Assembly (NCBI RefSeq): GCF_029167105.1
Contig: NZ_JARFML010000036.1
Span: 16,739 to 80,738, forward strand
Source: Bradyrhizobium yuanmingense
GTDB taxonomy: Bacteria > Pseudomonadota > Alphaproteobacteria > Rhizobiales > Xanthobacteraceae
DNA length: 64,000 nt
Direction: 5' to 3'
A program made the translations under genes and the position numbers. This document shows positions 1 through 8,057 of the stretch, piece by piece. The notes below the pieces were generated by a model that saw only the letters and a program-made list of their open reading frames with translations, was not told where the DNA came from and did not search any database. How positions within the stretch are numbered: the first letter of the stretch is position 1; every line of letters begins with the position of its first letter.

Positions 1-1
1 T

Positions 2-775
2 CAGCGCAACGTGCTCGAGATCGAGCTGCGTGAAGCGATCTGGCGCGAGGAGATAGAGCTCTATTATCAGCCCGTGATCGAGCTTGGCAGCGGTCGGGTA
101 AAATCGGTCGAGGCCCTGGCGCGCTGGCATCACGGCACCAGGGGCTACATCCCTCCGGCGGAGTTCATTGCGGTTGCGGAGGCGGGGGGATTGATCGTCG
201 AGCTCGGCGATCAGGTGCTCGCCAAAGCCTGTCGCGATGCGATGAGCATGCCGGCCGACGTCAAGGTCGCCGTCAATCTCTCCGCCCTGCAATTTGCCAG
301 CGCCAATCTCGTCGACACCGTGACCTTTGCGTTGGCGCAGAGCGGGCTTCCGCAAACCCGGCTCGAGCTCGAGATCACCGAGAGCGTATTTCTCGCCGAC
401 ACCGAGGAGAACCTCAGGACGCTCCAGCGACTCAAGGCGCTCGGCGTCTCCATTGCCCTCGACGATTTCGGCGTCGGATACTCGTCTTTGTCCTATTTGA
501 CGGCCTTTCCTTTCGACAAGGTCAAGATCGACAAATCCTTCATCGACAGGATCGATCGCTGCGAGACCGTCGCCGTGCTGAAATCCATCGTGCAGCTCGC
601 CAAGACGCTGAAGCTGTCGATCGTCGCCGAGGGTGTCGAGTCCCCCGAACAGGTCAGACGGCTCCAATCACTCGGCATCCCGCTCGGCCAGGGATTTCAT
701 TTCAGCAAGCCCGTGCCGCTTGCAAACCTCTCCTGGCAAGCCGCCACAGCGCGCCGGAAACGGCGGGCAGCGTGA
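2..775 (+). CDS. EAL-domain c-di-GMP phosphodiesterase, C-terminal part (5' end outside window)
   Basis: The reading frame is already open at the first bases, so the N-terminus (probably a GGDEF or sensor domain) lies upstream. The visible 258 residues are one complete EAL domain, which hydrolyses cyclic di-GMP to pGpG. Motifs in order: EALARW, an NLS segment, LEITES (the ExTE metal ligand), DDFGVGYSSLSYL, KIDKSFID with its catalytic lysine, and EGVES. All expected metal-binding and catalytic positions look intact, so an active enzyme is likely. The end has a basic tail (ARRKRRAA). What signal it senses cannot be told from this fragment. Confidence 0.93.
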   Translation, partial: QRNVLEIELREAIWREEIELYYQPVIELGSGRVKSVEALARWHHGTRGYIPPAEFIAVAEAGGLIVELGDQVLAKACRDAMSMPADVKVAVNLSALQFASANLVDTVTFALAQSGLPQTRLELEITESVFLADTEENLRTLQRLKALGVSIALDDFGVGYSSLSYLTAFPFDKVKIDKSFIDRIDRCETVAVLKSIVQLAKTLKLSIVAEGVESPEQVRRLQSLGIPLGQGFHFSKPVPLANLSWQAATARRKRRAA

Positions 776-863
776 GCTGAATGGCGCCGGCGTTTGTCAT
801 CATGACCCGCCACTATAGCCGCTTGGACTGAAGAGCAGTCGGGCTGCCGCGTCCTAAGCCGCC

Positions 864-2081
864 TCACCCCCGCCGCGCAAATACCAACTGCTTGACGTCG
901 ATCTTTCCGGCCCTGAACCCGGCCTCGCAGTAGCACAGATAATATTCCCACAGCCTGCGGAATGGCTCGTCGAAGCCGAGCGAGGTGAGGTCGGTCCATG
1001 CGCGGCTGAAATTGTCGCGCCAGAGTGAAAGTGTCCTGGCATAGTCCTGTCCAAAGACGCGCTCATGAATCACGGGCACCTCGAAGCGTTCGCCGAGCGT
1101 GTGCAGGATATTGGTCGAAGGCAGCATCCCTCCGGGAAATATGTACCTCTGGATGAAGTCCACGCGCTTGCGATAGAGGTCGAAGAGCTCGTTGCGGACC
1201 GTAATGGCCTGGATGCCCGCCAGACCGCCCGGTTTCAGCCGCTGGTACAGCTGGCTGAAATAGGCCGGCCAAAATTGCTCGCCGACGGCCTCGATCATCT
1301 CGATCGAGGCAATGCGGTCGAAACGACCGTCCTGGTCTCGGTAATCCTGCAGCCGCACCTCGACCTTCTCAGCGAGCCCGGCTTGGTGAATTCGCCGACT
1401 CGCAAATTCGTGCTGCTCCTTGCTGATGGTCAGTGCCAATACGCTGGCGCCGTAAGTCTTTGCGGCAAATTCGGCGAAGCCGCCCCAGCCGCACCCGATC
1501 TCGAGCACGGTCTGGCCGGGCTGCAGTTCGATGGCCTTTGCGAGCTGTTCGTATTTGTGTTGTTGAGCCGCGGGCAAGTCGGTCGTTTCGGCTGAAAACA
1601 AAGCCGATGAGTAGGTCATGCTGGAATCGAGCCAGGCGCCGAAGAACGCGTTGCCGAGATCATAATGCCTATGAATGTTGTGCCTCGACCCCTGTCTGGT
1701 GTTTCGGCGCAGCCGATGAAGGGCCTTTCGGCAGAGCCGGATCACCACATTCCCGGCAAAGGCGCCGTCGATGAGATCTTCGTTGAGGCAGAAGACGTAG
1801 AGAAGCTGCGTGAGATCAGGCGTGGTCCAATCGCCGCGTATGTAGGCCTCGGCCATGCCGATGTCGCCGCCCAGGACGAGGCTGCGCGCGAATCTGTAAT
1901 TGTTGAGCTCGATCGTGGCCGACGGACCCGGAAGCTGCCCACGCAAGCTAACGGTTCTGCGGTCGGGCAGGCGCACATGGACGGTGCCGTACTTGAGCTG
2001 CGACGCCAGGCGTAGAGCCAGCCGGGCAAGGAATGGGACACCATCAAATTGAACGGCTCGATGAGCGGCTGCCAGGTCCAT
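864..2081 (-). CDS. Cfa-like SAM-dependent fatty-acid methyltransferase
   Basis: 405 residues of the cyclopropane-fatty-acyl-phospholipid synthase family, which transfers a methyl(ene) group from SAM to a double bond of a membrane acyl chain. The SAM site VLEIGCGWGG is at about residues 192-201 and the family EMIEAVG segment at 261-267 keeps the active-site glutamate. Where E. coli Cfa has the His-x-Ile active-site stretch, this protein reads GIQAITV (Gln near 291), so it may not make cyclopropanes. It is last in an operon with DUF1365 (3-bp gap) and a FAD oxidoreductase, under an RpoE-type promoter. In Rhodobacter sphaeroides, Cfa-like genes of the RpoE-ChrR regulon act in furan fatty acid synthesis; a similar role here is inference. 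Confidence 0.9.
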   Translation of the reverse strand: MDLAAAHRAVQFDGVPFLARLALRLASQLKYGTVHVRLPDRRTVSLRGQLPGPSATIELNNYRFARSLVLGGDIGMAEAYIRGDWTTPDLTQLLYVFCLNEDLIDGAFAGNVVIRLCRKALHRLRRNTRQGSRHNIHRHYDLGNAFFGAWLDSSMTYSSALFSAETTDLPAAQQHKYEQLAKAIELQPGQTVLEIGCGWGGFAEFAAKTYGASVLALTISKEQHEFASRRIHQAGLAEKVEVRLQDYRDQDGRFDRIASIEMIEAVGEQFWPAYFSQLYQRLKPGGLAGIQAITVRNELFDLYRKRVDFIQRYIFPGGMLPSTNILHTLGERFEVPVIHERVFGQDYARTLSLWRDNFSRAWTDLTSLGFDEPFRRLWEYYLCYCEAGFRAGKIDVKQLVFARRG

Positions 2082-2084
2082 GGA

Positions 2085-2873
2085 TCAAATCCCGCGTTGT
2101 TTCAAACGAGGCAAGTACGGCACACCTTTGAGCCACAGCCGCGTCGCTTCCCAATGAATGGCTGCGGTCACCTTGATCGTCAGGAAGGGCAGGCGGACGA
2201 GCGACGCCAGCAGCGCGCGGCTGGTGAGCGCCCGGCGTCGTCCGCGGAAAGCTGCGGCGAACATCGCGCCCTGATCGCCCGCCTGTACGATTCTGACCGT
2301 CACATTCTGCCCCGGCGGAGAAATGCTGAAGCGGTAATACGTCCCCATCTCCATGAAGGGTGAAACGTAGAACTCCTTGGCCTGGCCCTGTCTTATTGCG
2401 CAGCCCGTTGCCGCGTCCTGCACTGGCAGGACGTAGGAATGCATCTCTCCGAAGGTGTTGCGGACCTCGTAGATCAACAACACAAGATCGCCAGATGCGC
2501 CATAGCAGAAGTAGATCGAAAGCGGGTTGAACACGTAGCCCAGCACCCGGGGATAACACAGCAGGAGGATTCGGCCCTCCGAGAGGTCGAGGCCGCGCTC
2601 CGCGGCCATGCGCCGGGCGTGTTGGCTGAGGCTCGCGCCTTTGCCGTCGCCGTGATCGCGCTCGTGGAAGCTGAAGGGGGCCGCTCGATTGACATCGAAC
2701 AGCCACGACTGGCGAGTTGCCTCATGCAAGCGGTCGAGGTCGATCAAGAGGCTCATCACGCGATAGGTGAACCGGTGTTGCACAGGCCGCCAGCGTGCGT
2801 GCATCACCTTTCCCCAATAGAGCGCGGCGGGTGCCGTCGCACCGTCCGCTTTGTCGGGGTTGGTTCGGATCAT
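2085..2873 (-). CDS. DUF1365 family protein
   Basis: 262 residues starting at MIRTNPDK, an ATG 4 bp after the upstream stop codon; this is preferred to longer versions that run back inside the FAD oxidoreductase gene. It shows the DUF1365 hallmarks: an ALYWGKVMHARWRP N-terminal segment, a YVFNPLSIYFCY core near the middle and an EVRNTFGEMHSY segment. No catalytic mechanism is established for the family. It is repeatedly found between a COG2907-type oxidoreductase and a Cfa-like methyltransferase, exactly as here, so a role in modification of unsaturated membrane lipids is likely but inferred. Confidence 0.9.
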   Translation of the reverse strand: MIRTNPDKADGATAPAALYWGKVMHARWRPVQHRFTYRVMSLLIDLDRLHEATRQSWLFDVNRAAPFSFHERDHGDGKGASLSQHARRMAAERGLDLSEGRILLLCYPRVLGYVFNPLSIYFCYGASGDLVLLIYEVRNTFGEMHSYVLPVQDAATGCAIRQGQAKEFYVSPFMEMGTYYRFSISPPGQNVTVRIVQAGDQGAMFAAAFRGRRRALTSRALLASLVRLPFLTIKVTAAIHWEATRLWLKGVPYLPRLKQRGI

Positions 2874-2877
2874 CGGG

Positions 2878-4191
2878 CTACTCGGCAGCTTGGACCAGCA
2901 GCGAGTCCGACCGCCGCCAGGGAGCCTGGCCCCCCAGTGCCTCGGCAATGGAAATGCCGGACTGCAAGCCGTCCTCGTGAAAGCCGTAGCCGGTCCACGC
3001 ACCGCAGAACCAGGTCCGACGCCGGCCCTGAATTGCGGGGAGCCGTCGCTGCGCCGCGAACGCAGCCAGGTCGTATTGGGGATGAGCAAAGCTGAACTTT
3101 GCAAACGTCAAGTGATCCGCCGGCTCGAAGGGAGGGTTGAGGCTGACGAACAATGGCTTGCGGTCGTCGATGCCCTGCAGCCGGTTCATCCAATAGGTCA
3201 CCGCAACGTTGTTCTGAGCCGGCGTTTGTCGCGGCCATTGCAGGAAATTCCAGGAAGCCCAGGCTTGGCGGCGCCTGGGCATGAGATTGCGATCGCGATG
3301 CAGATAGATCGTGTTCGGAGCGTACCTGATCGCGCCGAGAATGGACCGCTCGCGGGCATCGGCATCCGACAGCGCGGCCAAGGCCTGATCGCTGTGGCAA
3401 GCCATCACCACCGCATCGTAGGTTTCAGCCCCGCCATGAGTGTCGCGGATGGTCACGCCATGCTCCGCCCGGTTGACTGACGTCGCGGCACAGCCTAGCC
3501 GAATGTTGTCCTTGAACAAAGCGGTGAGCTTGTCGACATAGCGCCGGCTGCCGCCCGCGACGGTCCGCCAGCGCGGCCGGTCAAGGTGCAGGAGCCGGTG
3601 ATTGTCGAAAAAGGCGACAAAGTTCTCCGCCGGAAAGGACAGAATGTCGGCCGACGAGGCCGACCAGATGGCCGCTCCCATCGGTCCGAGATAATCGGCG
3701 AACAGGCGGGGTCCGAATGATTGCTTGCGCAGATACTCGCCGAGCGTCAACCGCTGCAGCCTGCCGGCGCGCAAATCCGTCACGCTCTGCCGGTTGAACC
3801 GCAGCACTTCGGCCAGCATGCGAAAATATGACGGCGATCCGAGATTGCGCGGTTGTGCGAACAAGCCGCAGGCGGTTTGGAGAAGAGTCTCGCCGCCGCC
3901 CCGCCATTCGAACCGGCCGTGGTCGGCAGACATGGCGAAGCTCATGCAGGTCTCGACGGTCTCCACGCCCAGGTGCGCGAACAGCGCCGTCAGCTGCGGA
4001 TAATTCGTCTCGTTGTAGACGATGAAGCCGACATCGACGTCGATGGGCTCACCGTCATAGTCGATGCGAACGGTGCGGCTATGCCCGCCCGGCCGCAGCT
4101 CCCGCTCGTACACCGTCAATGCATGGCGTTTCGACAGGAGCCACGCGGCAGCGTTGCCGGCAATTCCCGTCCCGATCACGGCTAAACGCAT
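2878..4191 (-). CDS. FAD-dependent oxidoreductase (COG2907, amine-oxidase fold)
   Basis: 437 residues. The N-terminus is a Rossmann dinucleotide site, VIGTGIAGNAAA (residues 5-16), followed by YERELRPGGHSRT, the second ADP-binding strand of the flavin amine oxidase superfamily. Family members are described as predicted NAD/FAD-binding proteins or fatty-acid desaturase-like flavoproteins. It is first in a three-gene operon with DUF1365 and the Cfa-like protein. An RpoE-type promoter lies about 60 bp upstream (4253-4278). Inferred role: oxidation step on a methylated or unsaturated acyl chain during photo-oxidative or electrophile stress. Confidence 0.9.
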   Translation of the reverse strand: MRLAVIGTGIAGNAAAWLLSKRHALTVYERELRPGGHSRTVRIDYDGEPIDVDVGFIVYNETNYPQLTALFAHLGVETVETCMSFAMSADHGRFEWRGGGETLLQTACGLFAQPRNLGSPSYFRMLAEVLRFNRQSVTDLRAGRLQRLTLGEYLRKQSFGPRLFADYLGPMGAAIWSASSADILSFPAENFVAFFDNHRLLHLDRPRWRTVAGGSRRYVDKLTALFKDNIRLGCAATSVNRAEHGVTIRDTHGGAETYDAVVMACHSDQALAALSDADARERSILGAIRYAPNTIYLHRDRNLMPRRRQAWASWNFLQWPRQTPAQNNVAVTYWMNRLQGIDDRKPLFVSLNPPFEPADHLTFAKFSFAHPQYDLAAFAAQRRLPAIQGRRRTWFCGAWTGYGFHEDGLQSGISIAEALGGQAPWRRSDSLLVQAAE

Positions 4192-4252
4192 AATCTCTCG
4201 CCCCCAATGCTGTATCGCCAGCTACGGTCGTTGAAGAATGATCTGACAGGGA

Positions 4253-4278
4253 AACGTCTGCCGCTATGGTACGGATCA
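4253..4278 (-). promoter_or_regulatory. RpoE (ECF11-type) promoter of the FAD oxidoreductase/DUF1365/Cfa-like operon
   Basis: On the minus strand: TGATCC (4273-4278), a 16-base spacer, then CGTT (4253-4256), continuing CGTTTCC. The same TGATCC-N16-CGTT arrangement occurs upstream of rpoE, the second ECF sigma gene and the DUF2177 gene. The -10 box is 62 bp before the start codon. Confidence 0.75.
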
Positions 4279-4359
4279 CTCCGCCGCCAGGTCCGTCGTC
4301 GGACGTGAAACCGGCTCTTGCAGCCGACGTATCGATGGGATGTCAACTGCGGGTAAGGC

Positions 4360-5163
4360 ATGATTCCAGTGCAGGTTCAGGCGATCGGCGGCATGGCGCT
4401 GGCATTCTGTCTCTTGATGGGACTGGCCTGGGTGGTCCAGCAGCGCACCGGCAATTCCGGCTGGGTCGATGCAATCTGGTCCTACGCGACCGGTCTCATC
4501 GGTGCGGCTGCTGCCGTGTGGCCGCTTGACGGCTCCCTCCCGGCTCGCCGGGCGCTCGTTGCAGGGCTGGTGCTGCTTTGGTCGTTGCGGCTCGGGACGC
4601 ACATCGCGGCTCGCTCCTCCGCCGGGATCGACGATCCCAGATACGCGAACTATGCACGCCAATGGGGAGCGGATGCCCCGCGCCGGATGTTCTTCTTCCT
4701 GCAATCGCAAGCGCTGGTCTCGCTGCCGCTGCCGTTCGCCGTGTTCCTCGCAGGCCACGCACCGGCGCCGGGACTGCGGCTGCAGGATTATCTCGGGGTG
4801 GTGATCATCCTGGTTGCCGTCGCCGGCGAGGCCTTGGCAGACCGGCAGCTGCGGCGCTTCAAACACGATGCGTCGAGCAAGGGGAAGGTCTGCGACGTCG
4901 GGCTCTGGCGCTGGTCGCGCCATCCCAACTATTTCTTCGAATGGCTGGGATGGCTGGCTTACCCCGTCATCGCGCTCGAACCCGGATACCCGTGGGGCTG
5001 GGCCAGCCTGGCGGCGCCAGTTATCATGTATTGGATCCTTGTGCATGTGACCGGGATACCGCCGCTCGAGGAGCAGATGCTGCGGTCGCGCGGCGACCTG
5101 TATCGGCAGTATCAGGCCCGGACCAACGCATTCTTCCCATGGCCACCCAAACAGGCGCTGTGA
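4360..5163 (+). CDS. DUF1295 membrane protein (steroid 5-alpha-reductase-like)
   Basis: 267 residues with several hydrophobic membrane segments. The C-terminal half carries GLWRWSRHPNYFFEW (about residues 181-195), the signature shared by DUF1295 proteins and the isoprenylcysteine methyltransferase / steroid 5-alpha-reductase C-terminal domain, which binds NADPH or SAM at the membrane. Start ATG at 4360 follows GGTAAGG. It is divergent from the FAD oxidoreductase operon and lies upstream of DUF2177. I see no TGATCC-N16-CGTT motif in its own orientation, so its regulation is unclear. Likely a membrane-lipid reductase or methyltransferase; the substrate is unknown. Confidence 0.88.
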   Translation: MIPVQVQAIGGMALAFCLLMGLAWVVQQRTGNSGWVDAIWSYATGLIGAAAAVWPLDGSLPARRALVAGLVLLWSLRLGTHIAARSSAGIDDPRYANYARQWGADAPRRMFFFLQSQALVSLPLPFAVFLAGHAPAPGLRLQDYLGVVIILVAVAGEALADRQLRRFKHDASSKGKVCDVGLWRWSRHPNYFFEWLGWLAYPVIALEPGYPWGWASLAAPVIMYWILVHVTGIPPLEEQMLRSRGDLYRQYQARTNAFFPWPPKQAL

Positions 5164-5210
5164 TTCGGTGTATCGCCGCTGCGGCCATGACGGACATGCG
5201 TGCGCTCGTG

Positions 5211-5236
5211 TGATCCGGCTTGAATGTACGGGCGTT
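5211..5236 (+). promoter_or_regulatory. RpoE (ECF11-type) promoter of the DUF2177 gene
   Basis: TGATCC at 5211-5216, 16-base spacer, CGTT at 5233-5236 (continuing CGTTATC), 52 bp before the ATG at 5288. It matches the motif before rpoE, the second ECF gene and the FAD oxidoreductase operon. Confidence 0.75.
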
Positions 5237-5287
5237 ATCTCTGGCCACTCGACAATCGGCCAGATGCATTGCACGGGGAATGCGGAC

Positions 5288-5833
5288 ATGAATCTTCTCT
5301 TCACCTATCTTGCCGTGGCCGTGACCTTCGTTGCAATCGACATGATCTGGCTCGGGATCATGGTCGAGCGGCTTTATCGGCCGGTGATGGGCGATATGTT
5401 GCGAGCTGAGCCCAACCTGCCCGCCGCCGCGGTCTTCTATCTGCTGTATCCCCTCGGCTTGATCTGGTTCGCCGTGCTGCCGGCACAGAACGACGGCAGC
5501 GCGCTGCGCGCTTTCACCTCCGGCGTGCTGCTCGGCTGCTTCACTTATGCGACCTATGATCTCACCAATCAGGCGACCTTGCGGAATTGGTCGATCGGAC
5601 TGACCCTAGCCGACGTCTGCTGGGGATCGTTGCTGGCTGGCGTCAGCTCCTGGATCGGATTTCTCATGGCCCAGAGCTGGCCCACTGAACACGGGCCGCC
5701 TGCCGCGCGCAAAGCCGAGTTGATTTCGGGCAATCGTGCACAGGCGGGTCAGGTCGAGCTTCGCCCCCCGAGCCGGTCGAACGTGTCCCTGGTTTCCGCG
5801 ATCTTGTCGGTCAAGGATATGAATGCAATCTGA
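5288..5833 (+). CDS. DUF2177 integral membrane protein
   Basis: 181 residues from the ATG at 5288, chosen because the RpoE-type promoter lies in the only upstream extension. Four hydrophobic segments cover the first 130 residues, with the DUF2177 features DMIWLGIMVERLYRPVMGDML and YATYDLTNQATL. The family is repeatedly found beside DUF1295 and Cfa genes and in ECF-sigma regulons; its biochemical role is not known. The last ~50 residues after FLMAQSW are hydrophilic, not typical of the ~135-residue family, and overlap the convergent gene at 5749-6051 by 85 bp, so the tail may be a recent extension. Confidence 0.88.
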   Translation: MNLLFTYLAVAVTFVAIDMIWLGIMVERLYRPVMGDMLRAEPNLPAAAVFYLLYPLGLIWFAVLPAQNDGSALRAFTSGVLLGCFTYATYDLTNQATLRNWSIGLTLADVCWGSLLAGVSSWIGFLMAQSWPTEHGPPAARKAELISGNRAQAGQVELRPPSRSNVSLVSAILSVKDMNAI

Positions 5834-6051
5834 GCCTGCGCTCTTGTCTCGTCGTCGAGCAACAGGCATGCGAGGTCGACCAACTGATGGCCCATGCGTT
5901 CCATGGCGGCAAGGAGTCCATCGAGGCCGGATCCAGGATCGTCGGGCGCAAACCGCTCGACCTCGCTGATGATGGCTTCGAGTCGCGCGACCGAAGAGAC
6001 AAGCCGGTCCTTGCGCCCACGCTCGGGAAACTCGATGATCTCCGCGGCCAT
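5749..6051 (-). CDS. hypothetical 100-residue protein, second gene of ECF sigma operon
   Basis: Starts MAAEIIEFPERGRK at the ATG 16 bp after the stop of the ECF sigma gene, so the two are probably cotranscribed. It is soluble-looking, acidic and helical in character, with no membrane segment, no HxxxCxxC zinc motif and no recognisable RskA or ChrR domain. Partners in this position are usually anti-sigma factors, so an unconventional regulator is possible but unproven. I do not recognise a family. Its 3' end overlaps the tail of DUF2177 on the other strand. Confidence 0.7.
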   Translation of the reverse strand: MAAEIIEFPERGRKDRLVSSVARLEAIISEVERFAPDDPGSGLDGLLAAMERMGHQLVDLACLLLDDETRAQAQIAFISLTDKIAETRDTFDRLGGRSST

Positions 6052-6067
6052 GCCTGCATTCTCCGCT

Positions 6068-6652
6068 TCAGGCCGCGGCCGCTGCCGCGAGGCAATCCTT
6101 GCGTACCGCCACGATGGTCCGGTGCAGCCAGGTCTTGACGGTGCCAACCGGCACACCGAAGCGTCGCGACAAGCTCGCGCGGCTCTCGCCTTCGAGGTAA
6201 GCCAGAGCCACGAGCCTGCGGCGATCTTCCGGAAGCCGCGCCAGGACCGCGCGTGCAATCGGTTCGGCGCGGGCGTAATCGAAATCATCGGCGGCCGAGG
6301 CACAGGACGCCGATGCAATCAGGAGCGCCTCGTCCAGTTCGTAAGTTGGCTGCCTTCGGATCCGCAAATGGTCGATTGCGGTATTCCGGACGATTGCGGA
6401 CATCCACGCCAGAGCCGGGGCCCGCCTGGAATCATACCGTGTAGCGTTGCGCCAGATCTTCAGGAAGCTTTCCTGGAGGATGTCGTCGACGTCATCGGGC
6501 GCGGCGCCAACGGCCAGCACGATCCTGCGCAACCTGGCGCGTGTCAACGCATGAAGTTCCGCGAAGGCCCGCATCTCACCTGAGGAAACGCGCGCCAGCA
6601 GTTCGGGTAACCTCTCGCTCCGCACCTGACTTGCCAGGCTTGAACAGGCCAT
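6068..6652 (-). CDS. ECF RNA polymerase sigma factor (second, RpoE-controlled)
   Basis: 194 residues. The sigma-2 region contains DDVDDILQESFLKIWRNA and WMSAIVRNTAIDHLR; the sigma-4 region contains LPEDRRRLVALAYLEGES and the helix-turn-helix GVPVGTVKTWLHR. It looks closest to the SigK-type ECF group. The start ATG is preceded by AGGGAGACAGGGC. Unlike most SigK-type genes it is not followed by a membrane anti-sigma factor of the RskA type, only by a 100-residue soluble protein. A TGATCC-N16-CGTT promoter at 6680-6705 places it under the RpoE of the adjacent rpoE-chrR operon. Confidence 0.93.
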   Translation of the reverse strand: MACSSLASQVRSERLPELLARVSSGEMRAFAELHALTRARLRRIVLAVGAAPDDVDDILQESFLKIWRNATRYDSRRAPALAWMSAIVRNTAIDHLRIRRQPTYELDEALLIASASCASAADDFDYARAEPIARAVLARLPEDRRRLVALAYLEGESRASLSRRFGVPVGTVKTWLHRTIVAVRKDCLAAAAAA

Positions 6653-6679
6653 GCCCTGTCTCCCTTGCGTTTCTTGCTA

Positions 6680-6705
6680 AACGCTTCGGGTGCAGGCCCG
6701 GATCA
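6680..6705 (-). promoter_or_regulatory. RpoE (ECF11-type) promoter of the second ECF sigma gene
   Basis: On the minus strand: TGATCC (6700-6705), 16-base spacer, CGTT (6680-6683, continuing CGTTTAGC), 27 bp before the start codon. It lies in the 79-bp gap after chrR, so the sigma gene can be transcribed separately from rpoE-chrR. Confidence 0.75.
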
Positions 6706-6731
6706 CTCCGACCGAGAGGACGGAACGAGAA

Positions 6732-7373
6732 TCACAGCCGCACGAATGGCCCGATCAGACGGCCGAGCAGGCCGTTCATGCGCAGGTTGCCGGTCATCGC
6801 GACCAGGCAGAGGCATGGGCCTTCGTCGCCGACAATCGGACGGTGCTCGACCTCGTCGTCGCCGTAATCGAAATCACCGGGACCAAACCGACCGCCCTCG
6901 TGGCTGAAGCTGCCTTCGAGCACGAGCGTGAGCTCGGTGCCGGTATGCGTATGCTCGAGCATGCGCGAGCCCGGCGCGGACCGAAGCAGGAAGGCGCGCG
7001 CCTTGCCCGAACCGGAAAGCTCGATCGGCCGCATGCTCAGACCGGGCGCGACACGCCGGCGCTTGCCGATGCGGTAGTTTCGCAGGGCCGGCGGAATATC
7101 ATGGTCCGCGGCGGAGGCGGGAGGAGGAGCCGCACTGGCGGCGGGAGAATTCTCAATTCGCGACATGACGCGGTCGAACGCATCCGGCGCGGTCGGCACC
7201 GGCTCGACCTCCTCCAGCGCCGCGCCCGCAAGCTGCTCTATGGCCCGCACGAAGCGGGTGCACCGTGCGCAACCTGCCACGTGCACACCGACCACCAGCT
7301 GATGGGCCTCTTCCAACTTGCCGGCCGCGAAATCGGCCAGAAGATCTTCAGGCGGATGGTGGCTGATCGTCAT
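6732..7373 (-). CDS. chrR: ChrR-type zinc anti-sigma factor
   Basis: 213 residues. It holds RpoE inactive until singlet oxygen or organic peroxide triggers release. The N-terminal zinc anti-sigma domain has His6, His31, Cys35 and Cys38 (HVAGCARC), and the C-terminal cupin has His141, His143, Glu147 and His177. As I recall the Rhodobacter sphaeroides ChrR structure, these are the same residues at the same numbers. Its ATG overlaps the rpoE stop codon (ATGA), giving translational coupling. The linker around residues 77-95 is Ala/Pro-rich. Confidence 0.95.
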   Translation of the reverse strand: MTISHHPPEDLLADFAAGKLEEAHQLVVGVHVAGCARCTRFVRAIEQLAGAALEEVEPVPTAPDAFDRVMSRIENSPAASAAPPPASAADHDIPPALRNYRIGKRRRVAPGLSMRPIELSGSGKARAFLLRSAPGSRMLEHTHTGTELTLVLEGSFSHEGGRFGPGDFDYGDDEVEHRPIVGDEGPCLCLVAMTGNLRMNGLLGRLIGPFVRL

Positions 7374-8026
7374 GTGTCTTCGTCCAAGATGTCTCTCAAC
7401 CGGTTCATCGCCAGTCTGATCCGCGATTTCACCGTACCGAGCGGAATACCAAGCAGGCCCGCGATTTCAGGATGCGCCTTCTCCTCGATGAACGACAGCC
7501 TGACCACCATGGTCTGCTCTGCCGAGAGTTGCTTGATGGCGGCTTCGATGCGCGCGGCGTCCTGGACGCGGGAGATGGCTGCGTCCGCCGGTTCGGCCGG
7601 GTCTGGTGCATCAGGCAGCTCGGAGACGGCTTCCAGGCGGTCGCTCCGTGCTCTGCGGCGAAGCAGGTCGATCCGCAGATTGCGCGCGATCGTGAAGATC
7701 CAGGCCGCCGCCCCGGCTGTGGCGGGATCGAACAGGCCTGCTTTCCGCCACACGGCGAACATCGTGTTTTGCGCGATCTCTTCCGCCTCGTCGGGGCTGC
7801 ACCCGGCCTTCTGCATCAACCCCTTGATGCGGGGCGCGAAATGCTCGAATAGCCGCTTGAAGGCCTCCCGGTCGCGGTGAGAGGCGACGCGTCCGATCAA
7901 ATCAGCCCAGTCCACCTTTGCCTTCGGCCCTTTGCTCGCACCAATCGACCGCTGCGCCTCGAACCGCCGGGTCAAACCAGCTTCAGCCCGGATTGGCACG
8001 TCCATAGCCCGGATAGCAGCGATCAT
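7370..8026 (-). CDS. rpoE: ECF RNA polymerase sigma factor RpoE (ChrR partner)
   Basis: 218 residues of the ECF11 type that pairs with ChrR and directs the singlet-oxygen response. Sigma-2: AEEIAQNTMFAVWRKA and AWIFTIARNLRIDLLRRR; sigma-4: LSAEQTMVVRLSFIEEKAHPE and GIPLGTVKSRIRLAMNRL. I chose the ATG at 8024-8026 because GAGG precedes it by four bases and because the longer TTG version would begin inside the -10 element of its promoter. ATGs seven codons further in remain possible. Autoregulation is indicated by the TGATCC-N16-CGTT motif at 8058-8083. Confidence 0.94.
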   Translation of the reverse strand: MIAAIRAMDVPIRAEAGLTRRFEAQRSIGASKGPKAKVDWADLIGRVASHRDREAFKRLFEHFAPRIKGLMQKAGCSPDEAEEIAQNTMFAVWRKAGLFDPATAGAAAWIFTIARNLRIDLLRRRARSDRLEAVSELPDAPDPAEPADAAISRVQDAARIEAAIKQLSAEQTMVVRLSFIEEKAHPEIAGLLGIPLGTVKSRIRLAMNRLRDILDEDT

Positions 8027-8057
8027 AGCGCCTCGACAAGCGACCTCTGAGGCTGAC

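Noticed and set aside
4239..4264. Possible RpoE-type promoter before DUF1295 on the plus strand (TGATCT)
   Set aside because: After TGATCT and 16 bases the sequence reads CCGC instead of CGTT; both boxes deviate, so it does not match the other four.
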